Below the pieces are notes generated by a model. It did not search any database and was not told the DNA's origin. It saw nothing but the letters and a program-made list of their open reading frames with translations. Made by a program: the position numbers and the translations under genes. This document shows positions 38,652 to 47,686 of a stretch of DNA of 64,000 nt, in pieces. The stretch lies in the NCBI RefSeq assembly GCF_014269025.2, contig NZ_CP077094.1:4278001-4342000 (forward strand), given 5' to 3'. Position 1 is the stretch's first letter; every line of letters begins with the position of its first letter. Source of the stretch: Pseudomonas promysalinigenes. GTDB lineage: Bacteria; Pseudomonadota; Gammaproteobacteria; Pseudomonadales; Pseudomonadaceae.

Positions 38652-39605
38652 TTGACCAGAGAGCAACTCGAAAGCCAGCAGATCCCCCTCTATTTTGCCG
38701 CCGTAGTGGCCGCCGTGGTTTTCGGCCTACTGGCGACTGATGCTGCTCAGCATCTTCACCTGCTGGTCACCCCCGCCATCGCCGTCCTGATGTATGCGAT
38801 GTTTCTGCAGATCCCCTTCCTCGACGTGCGGCAGAGTCTGAGCAACCGCCGCTTCATGGCCGCGCTGCTGGTCGCCAATTTCATCCTCATGCCGCTGCTG
38901 GTGTGGGCACTGACCCGCGGCCTGGACGAACACCCGGCGATCCTGATCGGCGCCCTGATGGTGTTGCTTACACCCTGTATCGACTACGTAGTGGTGTTTA
39001 CTCACATTGGCAAAGGCGATGCGCGCCTGACCCTGGCCGCAACGCCAGTACTGTTACTGGCGCAGCTGGTGCTGCTGCCGCTGTACCTCACCCTTCTGCT
39101 GGGCGACAGCAGCGCGGTGGTGGTCAGCATCACCCCCTTCGTGGAGGCGTTCGTGCTGCTGATCGTGTTGCCGATGGCGCTGGCCATTCTTACGAACGTT
39201 AGTGCCCGCCGCCACCGTATGGTAGCGGCATGGAACGAGGCCTGGGCGTGGATGCCAGTGCCGGCCATGGCGTTGGTGCTAGTGGCTGTGGTCGCTTCGC
39301 AGATTGCCCTGGTGTTGCGGGATTTTGACCAGTTGCTGCCGGTGATCCCGGTATACATCAGTTTTATGCTGCTGGCGCCACTGCTGGGCTTGGCCTCAGC
39401 GCGCCTGCTGCGCCTGCCGGTAGCCCAGGCACGCTCGGTCACCTTCAGCGCCGCGACACGCAACTCGCTGGTGGTGCTGCCATTGGCCCTGGCGTTGCCG
39501 GAGGGCCTGGGCGGCCTGGCGGCCGCAGCTGTGATTACTCAGACATTGATAGAGCTTGTCAGTGAGCTGATTTATGTTCGAATCATCCCAAGGCTGGTGC
39601 GGTAG
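38652..39605 (+). CDS. BASS/ACR3-like membrane transporter (arsenic resistance-like)
   Basis: 317 residues with about 10 hydrophobic segments, from a TTG start at 38652 (LTREQLESQQIPLYFAAV). The upstream part of the frame is not protein-like and would run into the previous gene. The region MYAMFLQIPFLDVRQSLSNRRF and the LLTPCIDYVVVFTHIGKGDA core place it in the bile acid:sodium symporter/ACR3-type superfamily. Such proteins are often annotated as arsenic resistance permeases. The conserved Cys of ACR3 (here LTPCIDYV) is present. An arsRBCH operon lies 4 kb away, but there is no direct link. Substrate uncertain. Confidence 0.72.
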   Translation: MTREQLESQQIPLYFAAVVAAVVFGLLATDAAQHLHLLVTPAIAVLMYAMFLQIPFLDVRQSLSNRRFMAALLVANFILMPLLVWALTRGLDEHPAILIGALMVLLTPCIDYVVVFTHIGKGDARLTLAATPVLLLAQLVLLPLYLTLLLGDSSAVVVSITPFVEAFVLLIVLPMALAILTNVSARRHRMVAAWNEAWAWMPVPAMALVLVAVVASQIALVLRDFDQLLPVIPVYISFMLLAPLLGLASARLLRLPVAQARSVTFSAATRNSLVVLPLALALPEGLGGLAAAAVITQTLIELVSELIYVRIIPRLVR

Positions 39606-39606
39606 G

Positions 39607-40404
39607 TCACTTGCCTGCAACCAGCACGTAGCACATGGGTATGCGCAACGCGTTTTGCTCATAAATCGCGTAGATGTCTTCCCGATTGGAATGCGGGTAC
39701 TCGTTGAAAGCACGCAGCTGCAGCCCTGCGCCGATGACACCGGCCAGCACATCGCCCACTCGGTGGATATGCCAGTAGGACTGCAGATCATTCTGCTCGC
39801 CGGTGCCTTCATAGACGATTGCACCGGTTTCAACCACCGGGTCGGTTTGGAAGTAACAACTGCTGATACGCCAAGGGTCGCTGGCTTGAGGGTCGAGCAT
39901 TTCCAGAAACGGGTGCGTTTCATAGATTACCAACGTGCCGCCTGGTTTCAGCACCCTGGCAACATGATGGAAAAAGGCGCCGAGGTCCGGCATCCAGTTC
40001 AATACGCCAATGGTGATCAGGGCAACATCGAAGCGCTCGTCAAGATTGGCCGCCAGCCCGTGGATATCGGCCTCGACGAACTCAGGTGAATACGGGGATT
40101 GTTCGGCCAACAGCCGCGCTTGCTCGAGAAACGCCGAGGACTGGTCCACACCTACCACCTCCGATGCCCCCAGCGCAAAGAGCGACAGCGCTTCGCGGCC
40201 GTTGTTGCAGCCCAACTGGATGACCGCCTTTGCAGCGATGCCCACCTGCTGCAATTGCTCGGTCAAGGTCGAGTCCAGGCACGAGAAGCTTTTGTTCTGC
40301 ACGGCGTCGACTAGCCGAAGCCATTCGGCGCTGCGCCTGTGCTGATCGGCCGACGCATTCCAGGCGTCACGGTTTCGGGCAATGATCTGCGTGTGCGAAA
40401 GCAT
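39607..40404 (-). CDS. Class I SAM-dependent methyltransferase
   Basis: 265 residues from the ATG at 40404 (AGG six bases upstream); an ATG at 40416 is an alternative. The SAM motif is VIQLGCNNGREALSLFALGASEVVGVDQS (motif I and the acidic end of strand 2). Motif II/III is FDVALITIGVLNWMPDLGAFFHHVARVLKPGGTLVIYE. It ends 2 bases after the convergent transporter gene. The substrate is unknown; small-molecule methyltransferases of this type act on many acceptors. Confidence 0.82.
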   Translation of the reverse strand: MLSHTQIIARNRDAWNASADQHRRSAEWLRLVDAVQNKSFSCLDSTLTEQLQQVGIAAKAVIQLGCNNGREALSLFALGASEVVGVDQSSAFLEQARLLAEQSPYSPEFVEADIHGLAANLDERFDVALITIGVLNWMPDLGAFFHHVARVLKPGGTLVIYETHPFLEMLDPQASDPWRISSCYFQTDPVVETGAIVYEGTGEQNDLQSYWHIHRVGDVLAGVIGAGLQLRAFNEYPHSNREDIYAIYEQNALRIPMCYVLVAGK

Positions 40405-40506
40405 CTTGAACCTCATGTTCGATCGTCGAGGTGCTTACCTTAGCAGCGCCGCCAGCCTAAAGCTGGCGGCTGCTTGAGTTTGCTAGTCTGGCCAGGTTTT
40501 GGTTTT

Positions 40507-40920
40507 TTACTTTTCGCTCGGCGTGACCAAGACCTTCTCATCGCTGTCGAGCACGAACACAGCCATGAGCTTGGCGGGTTTGCTGTCGCTGGCATTAGCG
40601 CTGACCCCATGGAATGCGCCTGGCGCCTCGTACCAGTTTTCGCCGGGTTTGTAGACTTTGGCCGGCTCGCCGTTGACGCTGCTGCGCACTTTACCTTCGA
40701 GCACGGTGGCATAGATAAAGGCCGACTGTGGGTGGCGATGCGCGGGTGATGCCGCGCCCGGGGCATAGTCGACTATCACCCCACGCATGCTTTTGCCAGG
40801 CACGTTTGGCAGGGGGTGATCAAAAACCACGGTAACCTTGCTGACTGGGCGCTCAGCCGCCAGCGCTGGAGTGATTGTCAGGGCGGCAAATGCGAAGGCC
40901 AAGAGGTGACGATTGAACAT
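40507..40920 (-). CDS. Periplasmic cupin-domain protein
   Basis: 137 residues with a signal peptide (MFNRHLLAFAFAALTITPALA). The cupin core has GAASPAHRHPQSAFIYATVLEGKVRS (motif 1, H-x-H) and PGENWYEAPGAFHGVSANASDS (motif 2). The histidines can bind a metal ion. AAGGA lies before the ATG. It follows an NmrA-like gene by 37 bases on the same strand, so the two are probably one operon. Enzymatic role unknown. Confidence 0.83.
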   Translation of the reverse strand: MFNRHLLAFAFAALTITPALAAERPVSKVTVVFDHPLPNVPGKSMRGVIVDYAPGAASPAHRHPQSAFIYATVLEGKVRSSVNGEPAKVYKPGENWYEAPGAFHGVSANASDSKPAKLMAVFVLDSDEKVLVTPSEK

Positions 40921-40957
40921 AGTAGTGTTCCTTGAATGGGGGATGCGTGAGCCGGGT

Positions 40958-41701
40958 TCAGTTTCCAGCCAGCCAATCTTCGAAATGCACAAGGCCAAGG
41001 CGCGCTCCCGCACCGGGGGTGAGTGATTTATCGTCAAGCTCGGCGCCGAAGTAGCGTGCATGCACATCCGCGACCACCTTGCGTGAATCACCCCGCACCT
41101 GCAGCAAGCGCCGCGCCATTTCATCCAACGGTATTGCCTGGGGCCCTGCAACCTCGAGGGTGCCGTTGGCCGGTTGCGCCAGCACCACATCGGTAAGCGC
41201 GGCAACGACATCGTCCGATGCGACCGGCTGGAACAACGCCGGGGACAAGTGCACCTCTTGCCCAACAGCGCCGGCCTCGGCAATGCCCTGAACAAATTCG
41301 AAGAACTGGGTGGCGCGCACCACGGTATAGGGCACACCAGACTGCTTGATCAGCTCCTCCTGGGCGACCTTGGCCCGGAAATAGCCATTCTCGGGAAGCC
41401 GCTCACTGCCCACTATTGACAGCACGACATGGTGTTTCACCCCTGCCGCTTTCTCTGCCGCCAGCAAGTTGCCAGTGGACGCCTGGAAGAACTGCAACAC
41501 AGCTTGGTCCTCCCAAGACGGCGCATTGCTGACATCCACCACCACAGCCGCGCCGCTCATTGCCTCGGCCAATCCCTCGCGGGTGATGCTGTTCACACCG
41601 GTGCTGGGCGCCGCTGCCAAAGCCTCATGCCCTTGCCCAGCCAGGCTGCTTACCAGCTTCGAGCCAATAAGGCCGGTGCCGCCGATAACCACGATTTTCA
41701 T
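40958..41701 (-). CDS. NAD(P)-binding NmrA-like/SDR family protein
   Basis: 247 residues. The dinucleotide motif MKIVVIGGTGLIGSKLVSSL is at the very start. AAEKAAGVKHHVVLSIVGSERLPENGYFRAKVAQEELIKQSG is the atypical SDR region in which YFRAK supplies a Tyr-x3-Lys-like pair. GGAGAG precedes the ATG. Such proteins act as redox sensors or as atypical reductases. It is the first gene of a pair with the cupin gene and is divergent from a CadC-like regulator, which probably controls it. Confidence 0.82.
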   Translation of the reverse strand: MKIVVIGGTGLIGSKLVSSLAGQGHEALAAAPSTGVNSITREGLAEAMSGAAVVVDVSNAPSWEDQAVLQFFQASTGNLLAAEKAAGVKHHVVLSIVGSERLPENGYFRAKVAQEELIKQSGVPYTVVRATQFFEFVQGIAEAGAVGQEVHLSPALFQPVASDDVVAALTDVVLAQPANGTLEVAGPQAIPLDEMARRLLQVRGDSRKVVADVHARYFGAELDDKSLTPGAGARLGLVHFEDWLAGN

Positions 41702-41940
41702 ACACGCTCTCCACACTGGACCGCATGCATTTGCGGCCGTCATGGTTCAAGCGTGCGCCCAATGCTGGGTGGTGTCCTTGTTGACGAAGGGAATTTGCTT
41801 TCAAAAACCGTTGAAAACGCGTCCAAACTGTTCAATGCGAACTGTGCCGTGTGCAGCGGTCAATGTGCTGCCGTATGATCGACCCATGCCCGTGAACAGT
41901 GGCCTCGAACACAAGAACCAGGGCTTGCGAGGGACACATC

Positions 41941-43506
41941 GTGCCATTCGAGTTTGACGACTATGTGCTAGATGAGCAGCGCAGAGAGCTCACCCAGTGC
42001 GGCCAGGCCGTGAACATCGGCCCTCAAGTGTTCGATCTGCTTTTGCAACTGGTCAGCCACCGCGACCGAGTGATGGGCCGCGATGAGCTGCTGACCCGTG
42101 TATGGAGTGGCAAGATCGTCTGCGAATCGACCATCAGCAGCCATATCAACGCCGTGCGCAGGGCCATCGGCGACTCCGGCGAGGATCAGCGGTTGCTCCG
42201 CACCGTGGCACGCAAAGGGTATCGTTTCGTGGGGCAGGTCAGGGAACGGGCCAGCAACCCCCAGCCATCGGCAGCCGAACCGCGCGGGGGCGGCATCGGG
42301 CTCGCATTACCCGACAAACCCTCGATCACCGTGCTGCCCTTTCATAACCTCAGCGGTGACCCGGAGCAGGACTACTTCGCCGATGGTATGGTCGAGGACA
42401 TCATCGCAGCCCTGTCACGCATCCGTTGGCTGTTCGTCATTGCGCGCAATTCCAGCTTTACCTTCAAAGGCCGGAGTGTCGACATCCAGCAGGTGGGCCG
42501 GACACTTGGTGTGCGCTATGTACTTGAAGGCAGTGTGCGCAAAGCAGGCAACCGAGTGCGTATTACCGGCCAGTTGATCGACGCCTCTACGGGCGAACAC
42601 CTTTGGGCAGAGCGTTTCGAGGGCCGTTTGGACGACGTGTTCGAACTCCAGGACCAAGTAGCCGAAAGCGTGGTAGGCGCGATTGCTCCGCAGCTTGAGC
42701 GGGCCGAGATCGATCGGGCCAAGCGCAAAGCCACCGAAAGCTTGTGCGCTTATGACTATTACCTGCGTGGTACCGCCAAGCTACATGACGGCAGCCGTGA
42801 GGCGATTGCCGAAGCATTGCCGCTGTTTTACCAAGCTATCGAGCTTGATCCAGAGTTCGCATCGGCCCATGCCATGGCGGCTTGGTGCTATTTCTGGCGC
42901 AAGCTCAATGGCTGGATGGACGAGCGCGCCAAGGAAATTGCCGAAGGCGCCCGCCTGGCACGCCTGGCCGTGGCACTGGGGCGGGACGATGCCGTGGCGT
43001 TGACCCGCGGCGGCCATGCCCTGGGGCACCTGACAGGCGACCTGGACGGTGGCATCGCCTTGCTCGACCGCGCGCGCCTGCTCAACCCCAATCTGGCGCC
43101 AGCCTGGTATTTGGGCGGCATGCTACGGGTGCTACGGGGCGAAGCGCAGACCGCCATCGCAAATCTCCAGCACGCCGCACGGCTGAGCCCGCTGGACCCG
43201 GAAATGTTTCGCATGCAAGTGGGCATGGCATTGGCACACTTCTTTGCTGGGCAGCTGGAAGAGGCTGTGGAATGGGCAGAAAAGGCACTGATCGATCTGC
43301 CCAGTCTGCTGGCGGCGGTGGCAGTGCTGGCGGCAAGCCATGCATGCGCCGGGCGAATGCCCGCTGCCGAGCAGGCCATGCAACGCTTGCGCGCGCTGGA
43401 CCCAAAGTTTCGGGTATCGACCTTGAGGCAATGGTTGCCGATACATCGTGATGAGGACTTGGCACGGTTCGCCGAAGGCTTGCGGTTGGCAGGATTACCA
43501 GATTGA
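41941..43506 (+). CDS. CadC-like winged-helix regulator with TolB-like/TPR C-terminal part
   Basis: 521 residues from a GTG at 41941 with GAGGGA upstream; a GTG at 41899 is also in frame. The N-terminal OmpR/CadC-type winged helix (about 1-95: FDDYVLDEQRRELTQCGQAVNIGPQVFDLLLQLV) is followed by a linker. A TolB-like domain comes next (PSITVLPFHNLSGDPEQDYFADGMVEDIIAAL, about 120-250), then TPR-type repeats to the end. There is no membrane helix, so unlike CadC it is cytosolic. It is divergent from the NmrA-cupin pair with about 240 bases between them. Confidence 0.83.
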   Translation: MPFEFDDYVLDEQRRELTQCGQAVNIGPQVFDLLLQLVSHRDRVMGRDELLTRVWSGKIVCESTISSHINAVRRAIGDSGEDQRLLRTVARKGYRFVGQVRERASNPQPSAAEPRGGGIGLALPDKPSITVLPFHNLSGDPEQDYFADGMVEDIIAALSRIRWLFVIARNSSFTFKGRSVDIQQVGRTLGVRYVLEGSVRKAGNRVRITGQLIDASTGEHLWAERFEGRLDDVFELQDQVAESVVGAIAPQLERAEIDRAKRKATESLCAYDYYLRGTAKLHDGSREAIAEALPLFYQAIELDPEFASAHAMAAWCYFWRKLNGWMDERAKEIAEGARLARLAVALGRDDAVALTRGGHALGHLTGDLDGGIALLDRARLLNPNLAPAWYLGGMLRVLRGEAQTAIANLQHAARLSPLDPEMFRMQVGMALAHFFAGQLEEAVEWAEKALIDLPSLLAAVAVLAASHACAGRMPAAEQAMQRLRALDPKFRVSTLRQWLPIHRDEDLARFAEGLRLAGLPD

Positions 43507-43574
43507 CGATGGGTAAAGCCCAGATTCGATGACACCGTTAACGTGCCGATCCGCAAGCTAGGCAAAACAACCTT

Positions 43575-43612
43575 TATATGCGTTAATTCGGATATTCGCA
43601 TTAACGCATATA
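43575..43612. promoter_or_regulatory. Palindromic ArsR operator
   Basis: TATATGCGTTAAT (43575-43587) and ATTAACGCATATA (43600-43612) are perfect 13-base inverted arms around a 12-base spacer, ending 8 bases before the arsR ATG. Position and symmetry fit an autoregulatory ArsR site that is released by As(III). Confidence 0.75.
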
Positions 43613-43620
43613 GGGCTTTA

Positions 43621-43971
43621 ATGTCTCTCACTCCTTCCGCTGTATTCAAATGCCTCGGTGATGAAACCCGCGCGCGCATCATGCTGATGCTCCTTGCCGA
43701 AGGAGAGCTGTGCGTATGCGAACTGATCTGGGCCCTGGATGACAAACAACCAAAGGTGTCGCGTCATCTGGCACAACTTCGCGCCTGCGGGCTGCTGGAG
43801 GATCGCCGACAGGGGCAATGGATCTACTACCGATTGCACCCTGAGCTGCCTGAGTGGATCAAAGGCGTACTGGAGTTGACGCTTCAGGCCCATCGGGCCT
43901 GGGTGGACAACGACCAAGGGCGCCTGGCTTCGATGCAAGACCGTCCCATTCGCCAAACCGCCTGCTGCTGA
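43621..43971 (+). CDS. arsR: Arsenite-responsive repressor ArsR
   Basis: 116-residue SmtB/ArsR winged-helix repressor. The metal-binding ELCVCEL motif (Cys31 and Cys33) lies in the helix before the recognition helix (KQPKVSRHLAQLRACGLL). Two further cysteines end the protein (ACC). Arsenite binding releases the DNA. It is the first gene of an arsR-arsB-arsC-arsH operon with gaps of 9 and 9 bases and a 1-base overlap, directly behind a palindromic operator. Confidence 0.93.
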   Translation: MSLTPSAVFKCLGDETRARIMLMLLAEGELCVCELIWALDDKQPKVSRHLAQLRACGLLEDRRQGQWIYYRLHPELPEWIKGVLELTLQAHRAWVDNDQGRLASMQDRPIRQTACC

Positions 43972-43980
43972 GGTCCACAG

Positions 43981-45270
43981 ATGCTGACTGCTGCTCTGAT
44001 CTTCGTTTTCACACTCACCTTGGTCATCTGGCAACCCAAGGGCCTGGGGGTTGGCTGGAGCGCCGTTGCCGGCGCAGTGCTGGCTCTGCTCACGGGGGTA
44101 GTAAGCCTCGGCGACATTCCAGCGGTGTGGCATATCGTATGGAACGCGACGGCCACCTTCATCGCGATCATCATCATCAGCCTGTTGCTCGATGAAGCCG
44201 GGTTCTTCGAATGGGCGGCCCTGCACATGGCGCGCTGGGGCCGGGGGCACGGGGGGCGACTGTTCGCATTGATGGTGCTACTGGGCGCGGCGGTATCTGC
44301 GCTGTTCGCCAACGACGGTGCGGCATTGATCCTCACGCCCATCGTCATCGCCATGCTGACCGCGCTGCGCTTTGGCCCCGCCTCCACCCTGGCGTTCGTC
44401 ATGGCGGCGGGGTTCATCGCCGACACGGCAAGCCTGCCCATGATCGTGTCCAACCTGGTGAACATCGTCTCGGCCGACTTCTTCGGCGTGGGCTTTGGCC
44501 AGTACGCTTCGGTGATGTGGCCGGTGAACCTGGTGAGCGTCGCCGCCACCCTGTTGATGCTGTGGCTGTTCTACCGCAAAGACATCCCGGCCCAATACGC
44601 CCCTGAGCAGTTGGATGCACCCAAGCGGGCCATTCGTGACCGGGCTACCTTCATCGCCGGCTGGTGGGTACTGGGGCTGCTGCTGGCCGGGCTGTTCGCG
44701 CTTGAGCCGCTGGGCGTGCCGGTCAGCGTTGTGGCCGCTTTGTGCGCCGTTATCCTGCTGGTCATCGCCGGCCGTGGCCATATCATCTCCACGCGCCGGG
44801 TGATCAAGCATGCGCCCTGGCAGATCGTGGTGTTCTCCCTGGGCATGTACCTGGTTGTGTACGGCTTGCGCAATGCGGGCCTGACCGATGCCCTTGCTGA
44901 GCTTTTCAGCTACTTAGCCGAGCACGGCCTGTGGGCCGCGACCCTGGGTACAGGGGTAGCCGCCGCACTGCTTTCATCGGTGATGAACAACCTGCCCAGC
45001 GTGCTCATTGGCGCGCTCTCGATCCAGGGCAGCAATGCCACGGGCCTGATCCACGATGCCATGGTCTACGCAAACGTGATCGGCTGCGACCTGGGCCCGA
45101 AATTCACCCCCATCGGTAGCCTGGCGACCTTGCTGTGGCTGCATGTGCTTGCGCAGAAGAACATTCGCATCACCTGGGGTTACTACTTCAAGGTGGGCAC
45201 TGTGCTCACCCTGCCCATCCTGCTCGTGACCCTGGCCGCGCTGGCCTTGCGGCTGAGCCTCCACGCCTAG
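43981..45270 (+). CDS. arsB: Arsenite efflux permease ArsB
   Basis: 429 residues with about 12 membrane segments. It has the ArsB/NhaD superfamily opening ([26 protein letters not shown]) and the conserved [18 protein letters not shown] and [16 protein letters not shown] motifs. It exports arsenite and antimonite, driven by proton motive force or by an ArsA ATPase; no arsA is present. Preceded by arsR and followed by arsC 9 bases later. Confidence 0.94.
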   Translation: MLTAALIFVFTLTLVIWQPKGLGVGWSAVAGAVLALLTGVVSLGDIPAVWHIVWNATATFIAIIIISLLLDEAGFFEWAALHMARWGRGHGGRLFALMVLLGAAVSALFANDGAALILTPIVIAMLTALRFGPASTLAFVMAAGFIADTASLPMIVSNLVNIVSADFFGVGFGQYASVMWPVNLVSVAATLLMLWLFYRKDIPAQYAPEQLDAPKRAIRDRATFIAGWWVLGLLLAGLFALEPLGVPVSVVAALCAVILLVIAGRGHIISTRRVIKHAPWQIVVFSLGMYLVVYGLRNAGLTDALAELFSYLAEHGLWAATLGTGVAAALLSSVMNNLPSVLIGALSIQGSNATGLIHDAMVYANVIGCDLGPKFTPIGSLATLLWLHVLAQKNIRITWGYYFKVGTVLTLPILLVTLAALALRLSLHA

Positions 45271-45279
45271 GAGCCATCG

Positions 45280-45750
45280 ATGAAAGTGCTGTTCATGTGT
45301 ACCGCCAACAGTTGCCGCAGCGTACTGTCCGAAGGCCTGTTCAACCACGTAGCGCCGCCGGGCATGACCGCTGTCAGCTCCGGCAGCTTCCCCAGCGGCC
45401 GCTTGAACCCCCGAGCACTCAGCACGCTGCAGAGCTTGGGGGTCGATACCACAGCGCTGCACAGCAAAGGCTCCGAGCAGTTTCAAGATAGCCCACCCGA
45501 TATCGTGATCACCGTTTGCGACAAAGCCAGTGGCGAGCCCTGCCCGGTCTATTTCGGGCCATCGATAAAAAGCCACTGGGGCCTGGCCGACCCTTCCGAG
45601 GTCGATGGCAGCGATGAACAAATCCAGGCGGCTTTCGATGCCACCGTCAACCATATCCGCCTGCGCTTTGCTGCCTTCTTCGCCCTCAACCATGGCGCGC
45701 TCGAACCTGCAGAACTCAAGCAGGCGCTGGACCGGATAGGTGAACTGTAA
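45280..45750 (+). CDS. arsC: Arsenate reductase, thioredoxin-coupled type
   Basis: 156 residues with the low-molecular-weight phosphatase fold. The P-loop is C7-x5-R13 (CTANSCRS), and the redox pair C80 and C88 lies in [15 protein letters not shown]. The three-cysteine arrangement marks the thioredoxin-dependent class (pI258-like), not the glutaredoxin class of E. coli plasmid R773. It reduces arsenate to arsenite for export by ArsB. Its stop overlaps the arsH start. Confidence 0.93.
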   Translation: MKVLFMCTANSCRSVLSEGLFNHVAPPGMTAVSSGSFPSGRLNPRALSTLQSLGVDTTALHSKGSEQFQDSPPDIVITVCDKASGEPCPVYFGPSIKSHWGLADPSEVDGSDEQIQAAFDATVNHIRLRFAAFFALNHGALEPAELKQALDRIGEL

Positions 45751-46484
45751 TGACTGAACTGACCGCCCAGCACCCAGGTGATTTACCCAACCTGGATCTG
45801 CAACTGTTCGACGCCCCAACCTGCGAGAAGCTCAACGAACAAGCCGCGCCCACCCATAAGCCGCGCATCCTGCTGCTGTACGGCTCGACCCGAGAGCGCT
45901 CGTTCAGCCGCCTGCTGACTCAGGAAGCGGCACGCATCCTGGAACTGATGGGTGCCGAGACCATCATCTTTGACCCCTGCGGTTTGCCACTGCCCGACGA
46001 TGCCCCCGTCGAACACCCAAAGGTTCAGCAATTGCGCGAGCTGGTGCTGTGGTCCGAAGGCCAGGTGTGGTGCTCCCCCGAGCGCCACGGCGCGATGTCC
46101 GCTGTATTCAAGGCGCAGATCGACTGGATACCCCTGGCCCTTGGCGCGGTAAGGCCTTCCCAGGGCAAGACCCTGGCGGTCATGCAGGTGTGTGGCGGCT
46201 CACAGTCGTTCAACGCTCTCAACCAGATGCGTGTGCTGGGCCGATGGATGCGTATGGTGACGATCCCCAACCAATCATCGGTGCCCAAGGCATTTCTGGA
46301 GTTCGATGAAAACGATCGCATGAAGCCCTCTTCCTACTACGACCGGGTAGTCGATGTGATGGAGGAGTTGATGAAGTTCACGCTGCTGCTGCGTGGCCGT
46401 GATAACTACCTGCTGGACCGCTATAGCGAACGTAAAGAAAGCGCTGAGGCGCTGTCCAAGCGGGTGAACCAACGCTCGATCTAA
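45750..46484 (+). CDS. arsH: ArsH NADPH-dependent flavoprotein
   Basis: 244 residues. The FMN-binding loop is [14 protein letters not shown] (about 47-60), followed by the flavodoxin-like fold with [19 protein letters not shown] and [18 protein letters not shown]. ArsH oxidises trivalent organoarsenicals and also acts as a quinone or azo reductase. It is the last gene of the ars operon. The long C-terminal tail after residue 200 is typical. Confidence 0.94.
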   Translation: MTELTAQHPGDLPNLDLQLFDAPTCEKLNEQAAPTHKPRILLLYGSTRERSFSRLLTQEAARILELMGAETIIFDPCGLPLPDDAPVEHPKVQQLRELVLWSEGQVWCSPERHGAMSAVFKAQIDWIPLALGAVRPSQGKTLAVMQVCGGSQSFNALNQMRVLGRWMRMVTIPNQSSVPKAFLEFDENDRMKPSSYYDRVVDVMEELMKFTLLLRGRDNYLLDRYSERKESAEALSKRVNQRSI

Positions 46485-46525
46485 CACCCGGCCCGCTGCT
46501 GCGCGAGCTTGACCGAGCGCGCCAA

Positions 46526-47686
46526 TCAAGCGGGCAGAAAAATCGAGAATGTCGTGCCATAGACCGGGTTGGACGTCATGCTGATACGCCCCCCGTGCGC
46601 TTCGACGATCTGCTTGACGATGAACAGACCCAGCCCGACCGAGCGCAGCGCAGCGGGCTGGCAACTGCCGCGAGTCATGGGCTCGAACAACACCGGCAGC
46701 AGCTCTTGGGCGATGCAAGGGCCGTGATTGTGCACGCTCAGGGCAACCCCTTCGTCGCTGAAATCAGTGGTGATGGTGATGGGGAAGCGCATGTCGCCAT
46801 AAGCCGCGCTGTTGGCGACCAGGTTGCCGATCATCTGGTGCAACCGGTCATGGTCCACCTCGAGCTGACCTCGCCCTCGCGAAAGGTGACGGATGCAGGT
46901 ATTGCCCAAGGCTATCCTGAGCTCGCCTACGCACTGGTCCACCGCTTCGAGCAAATCCACGTTTCGCCGCCGCACGCTGAGGCCCTGCCCCAGCCTGATC
47001 GAAGCGAAGTCCAGCAGGTCGACGACCATGCGCTGGGCCCGCTCGGCCGATGTGCTAATGCTCGAAAGCAGCCGACGGGCTCGGTCACTGTGGGCATCGC
47101 GTGCCAGCAACTGGGCTGCCATCTTGATGGCTGTCATAGGGTTTTTCAGGTCGTGGCTGGCGACGGCGACCATCTGCTCGGCGTGTAACGCACGCTGCTG
47201 GGCTTGGGCGTAAGCGGCGGCCAGTTCATCCTGAGCACGCTGCAAGGCCTGCTCTGCGCTGACCTTTTGTGCCAGCAGCTCCTCGGCACGCTGCATGGCT
47301 TGAAACACCAGATGCTCGTTGCGGTCACGTTCAGTGGTGCTGAACAGCGCCAGCTGATAACGCACCCCCTCGGATGTTTCACGCCTTACTGCGTTGAGCA
47401 GCATGGCCACCACATGACCTTCACGGTGGCAGAGGCCAATCTTGACCTCGGACACCGAGCCTTGCATGTTCAGCAAAGGGCCCCAGTGCGTGAGCTGGAA
47501 CGTGCGCCCCGCCAGCGTCAGTAACTGGTCAAAGCTGCGCAGCAGCAAGCTGTCGTCGTCGTAGCCCAGCCAGTTGCTCAATGTCGCATTGCAGCGCAGC
47601 AACGTTCCGTCGGCCTCCATGACCAGCAAGCCACAGGGGGCACAGTCGAAGTACTGTTCCGAGTACAGCGAGGCAGGGTCATTCAT
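46526..47686 (-). CDS. PAS-domain sensor histidine kinase
   Basis: 386 residues, no membrane helix. An N-terminal PAS fold (about 10-115: YFDCAPCGLLVMEADGTLLRCNATLSNWLGYD) is followed by a coiled coil, then the phospho-acceptor helix AVASHDLKNPMTAIKMAAQLL with His178. The HATPase part has an N-box LVANSAAYG, then LGLFIVKQIVEAHGG and YGTTFSIFLP. It overlaps by 8 bases with the upstream RsbQ-like gene, so the hydrolase product is a likely cytosolic input. No response regulator gene lies nearby. Confidence 0.88.
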   Translation of the reverse strand: MNDPASLYSEQYFDCAPCGLLVMEADGTLLRCNATLSNWLGYDDDSLLLRSFDQLLTLAGRTFQLTHWGPLLNMQGSVSEVKIGLCHREGHVVAMLLNAVRRETSEGVRYQLALFSTTERDRNEHLVFQAMQRAEELLAQKVSAEQALQRAQDELAAAYAQAQQRALHAEQMVAVASHDLKNPMTAIKMAAQLLARDAHSDRARRLLSSISTSAERAQRMVVDLLDFASIRLGQGLSVRRRNVDLLEAVDQCVGELRIALGNTCIRHLSRGRGQLEVDHDRLHQMIGNLVANSAAYGDMRFPITITTDFSDEGVALSVHNHGPCIAQELLPVLFEPMTRGSCQPAALRSVGLGLFIVKQIVEAHGGRISMTSNPVYGTTFSIFLPA

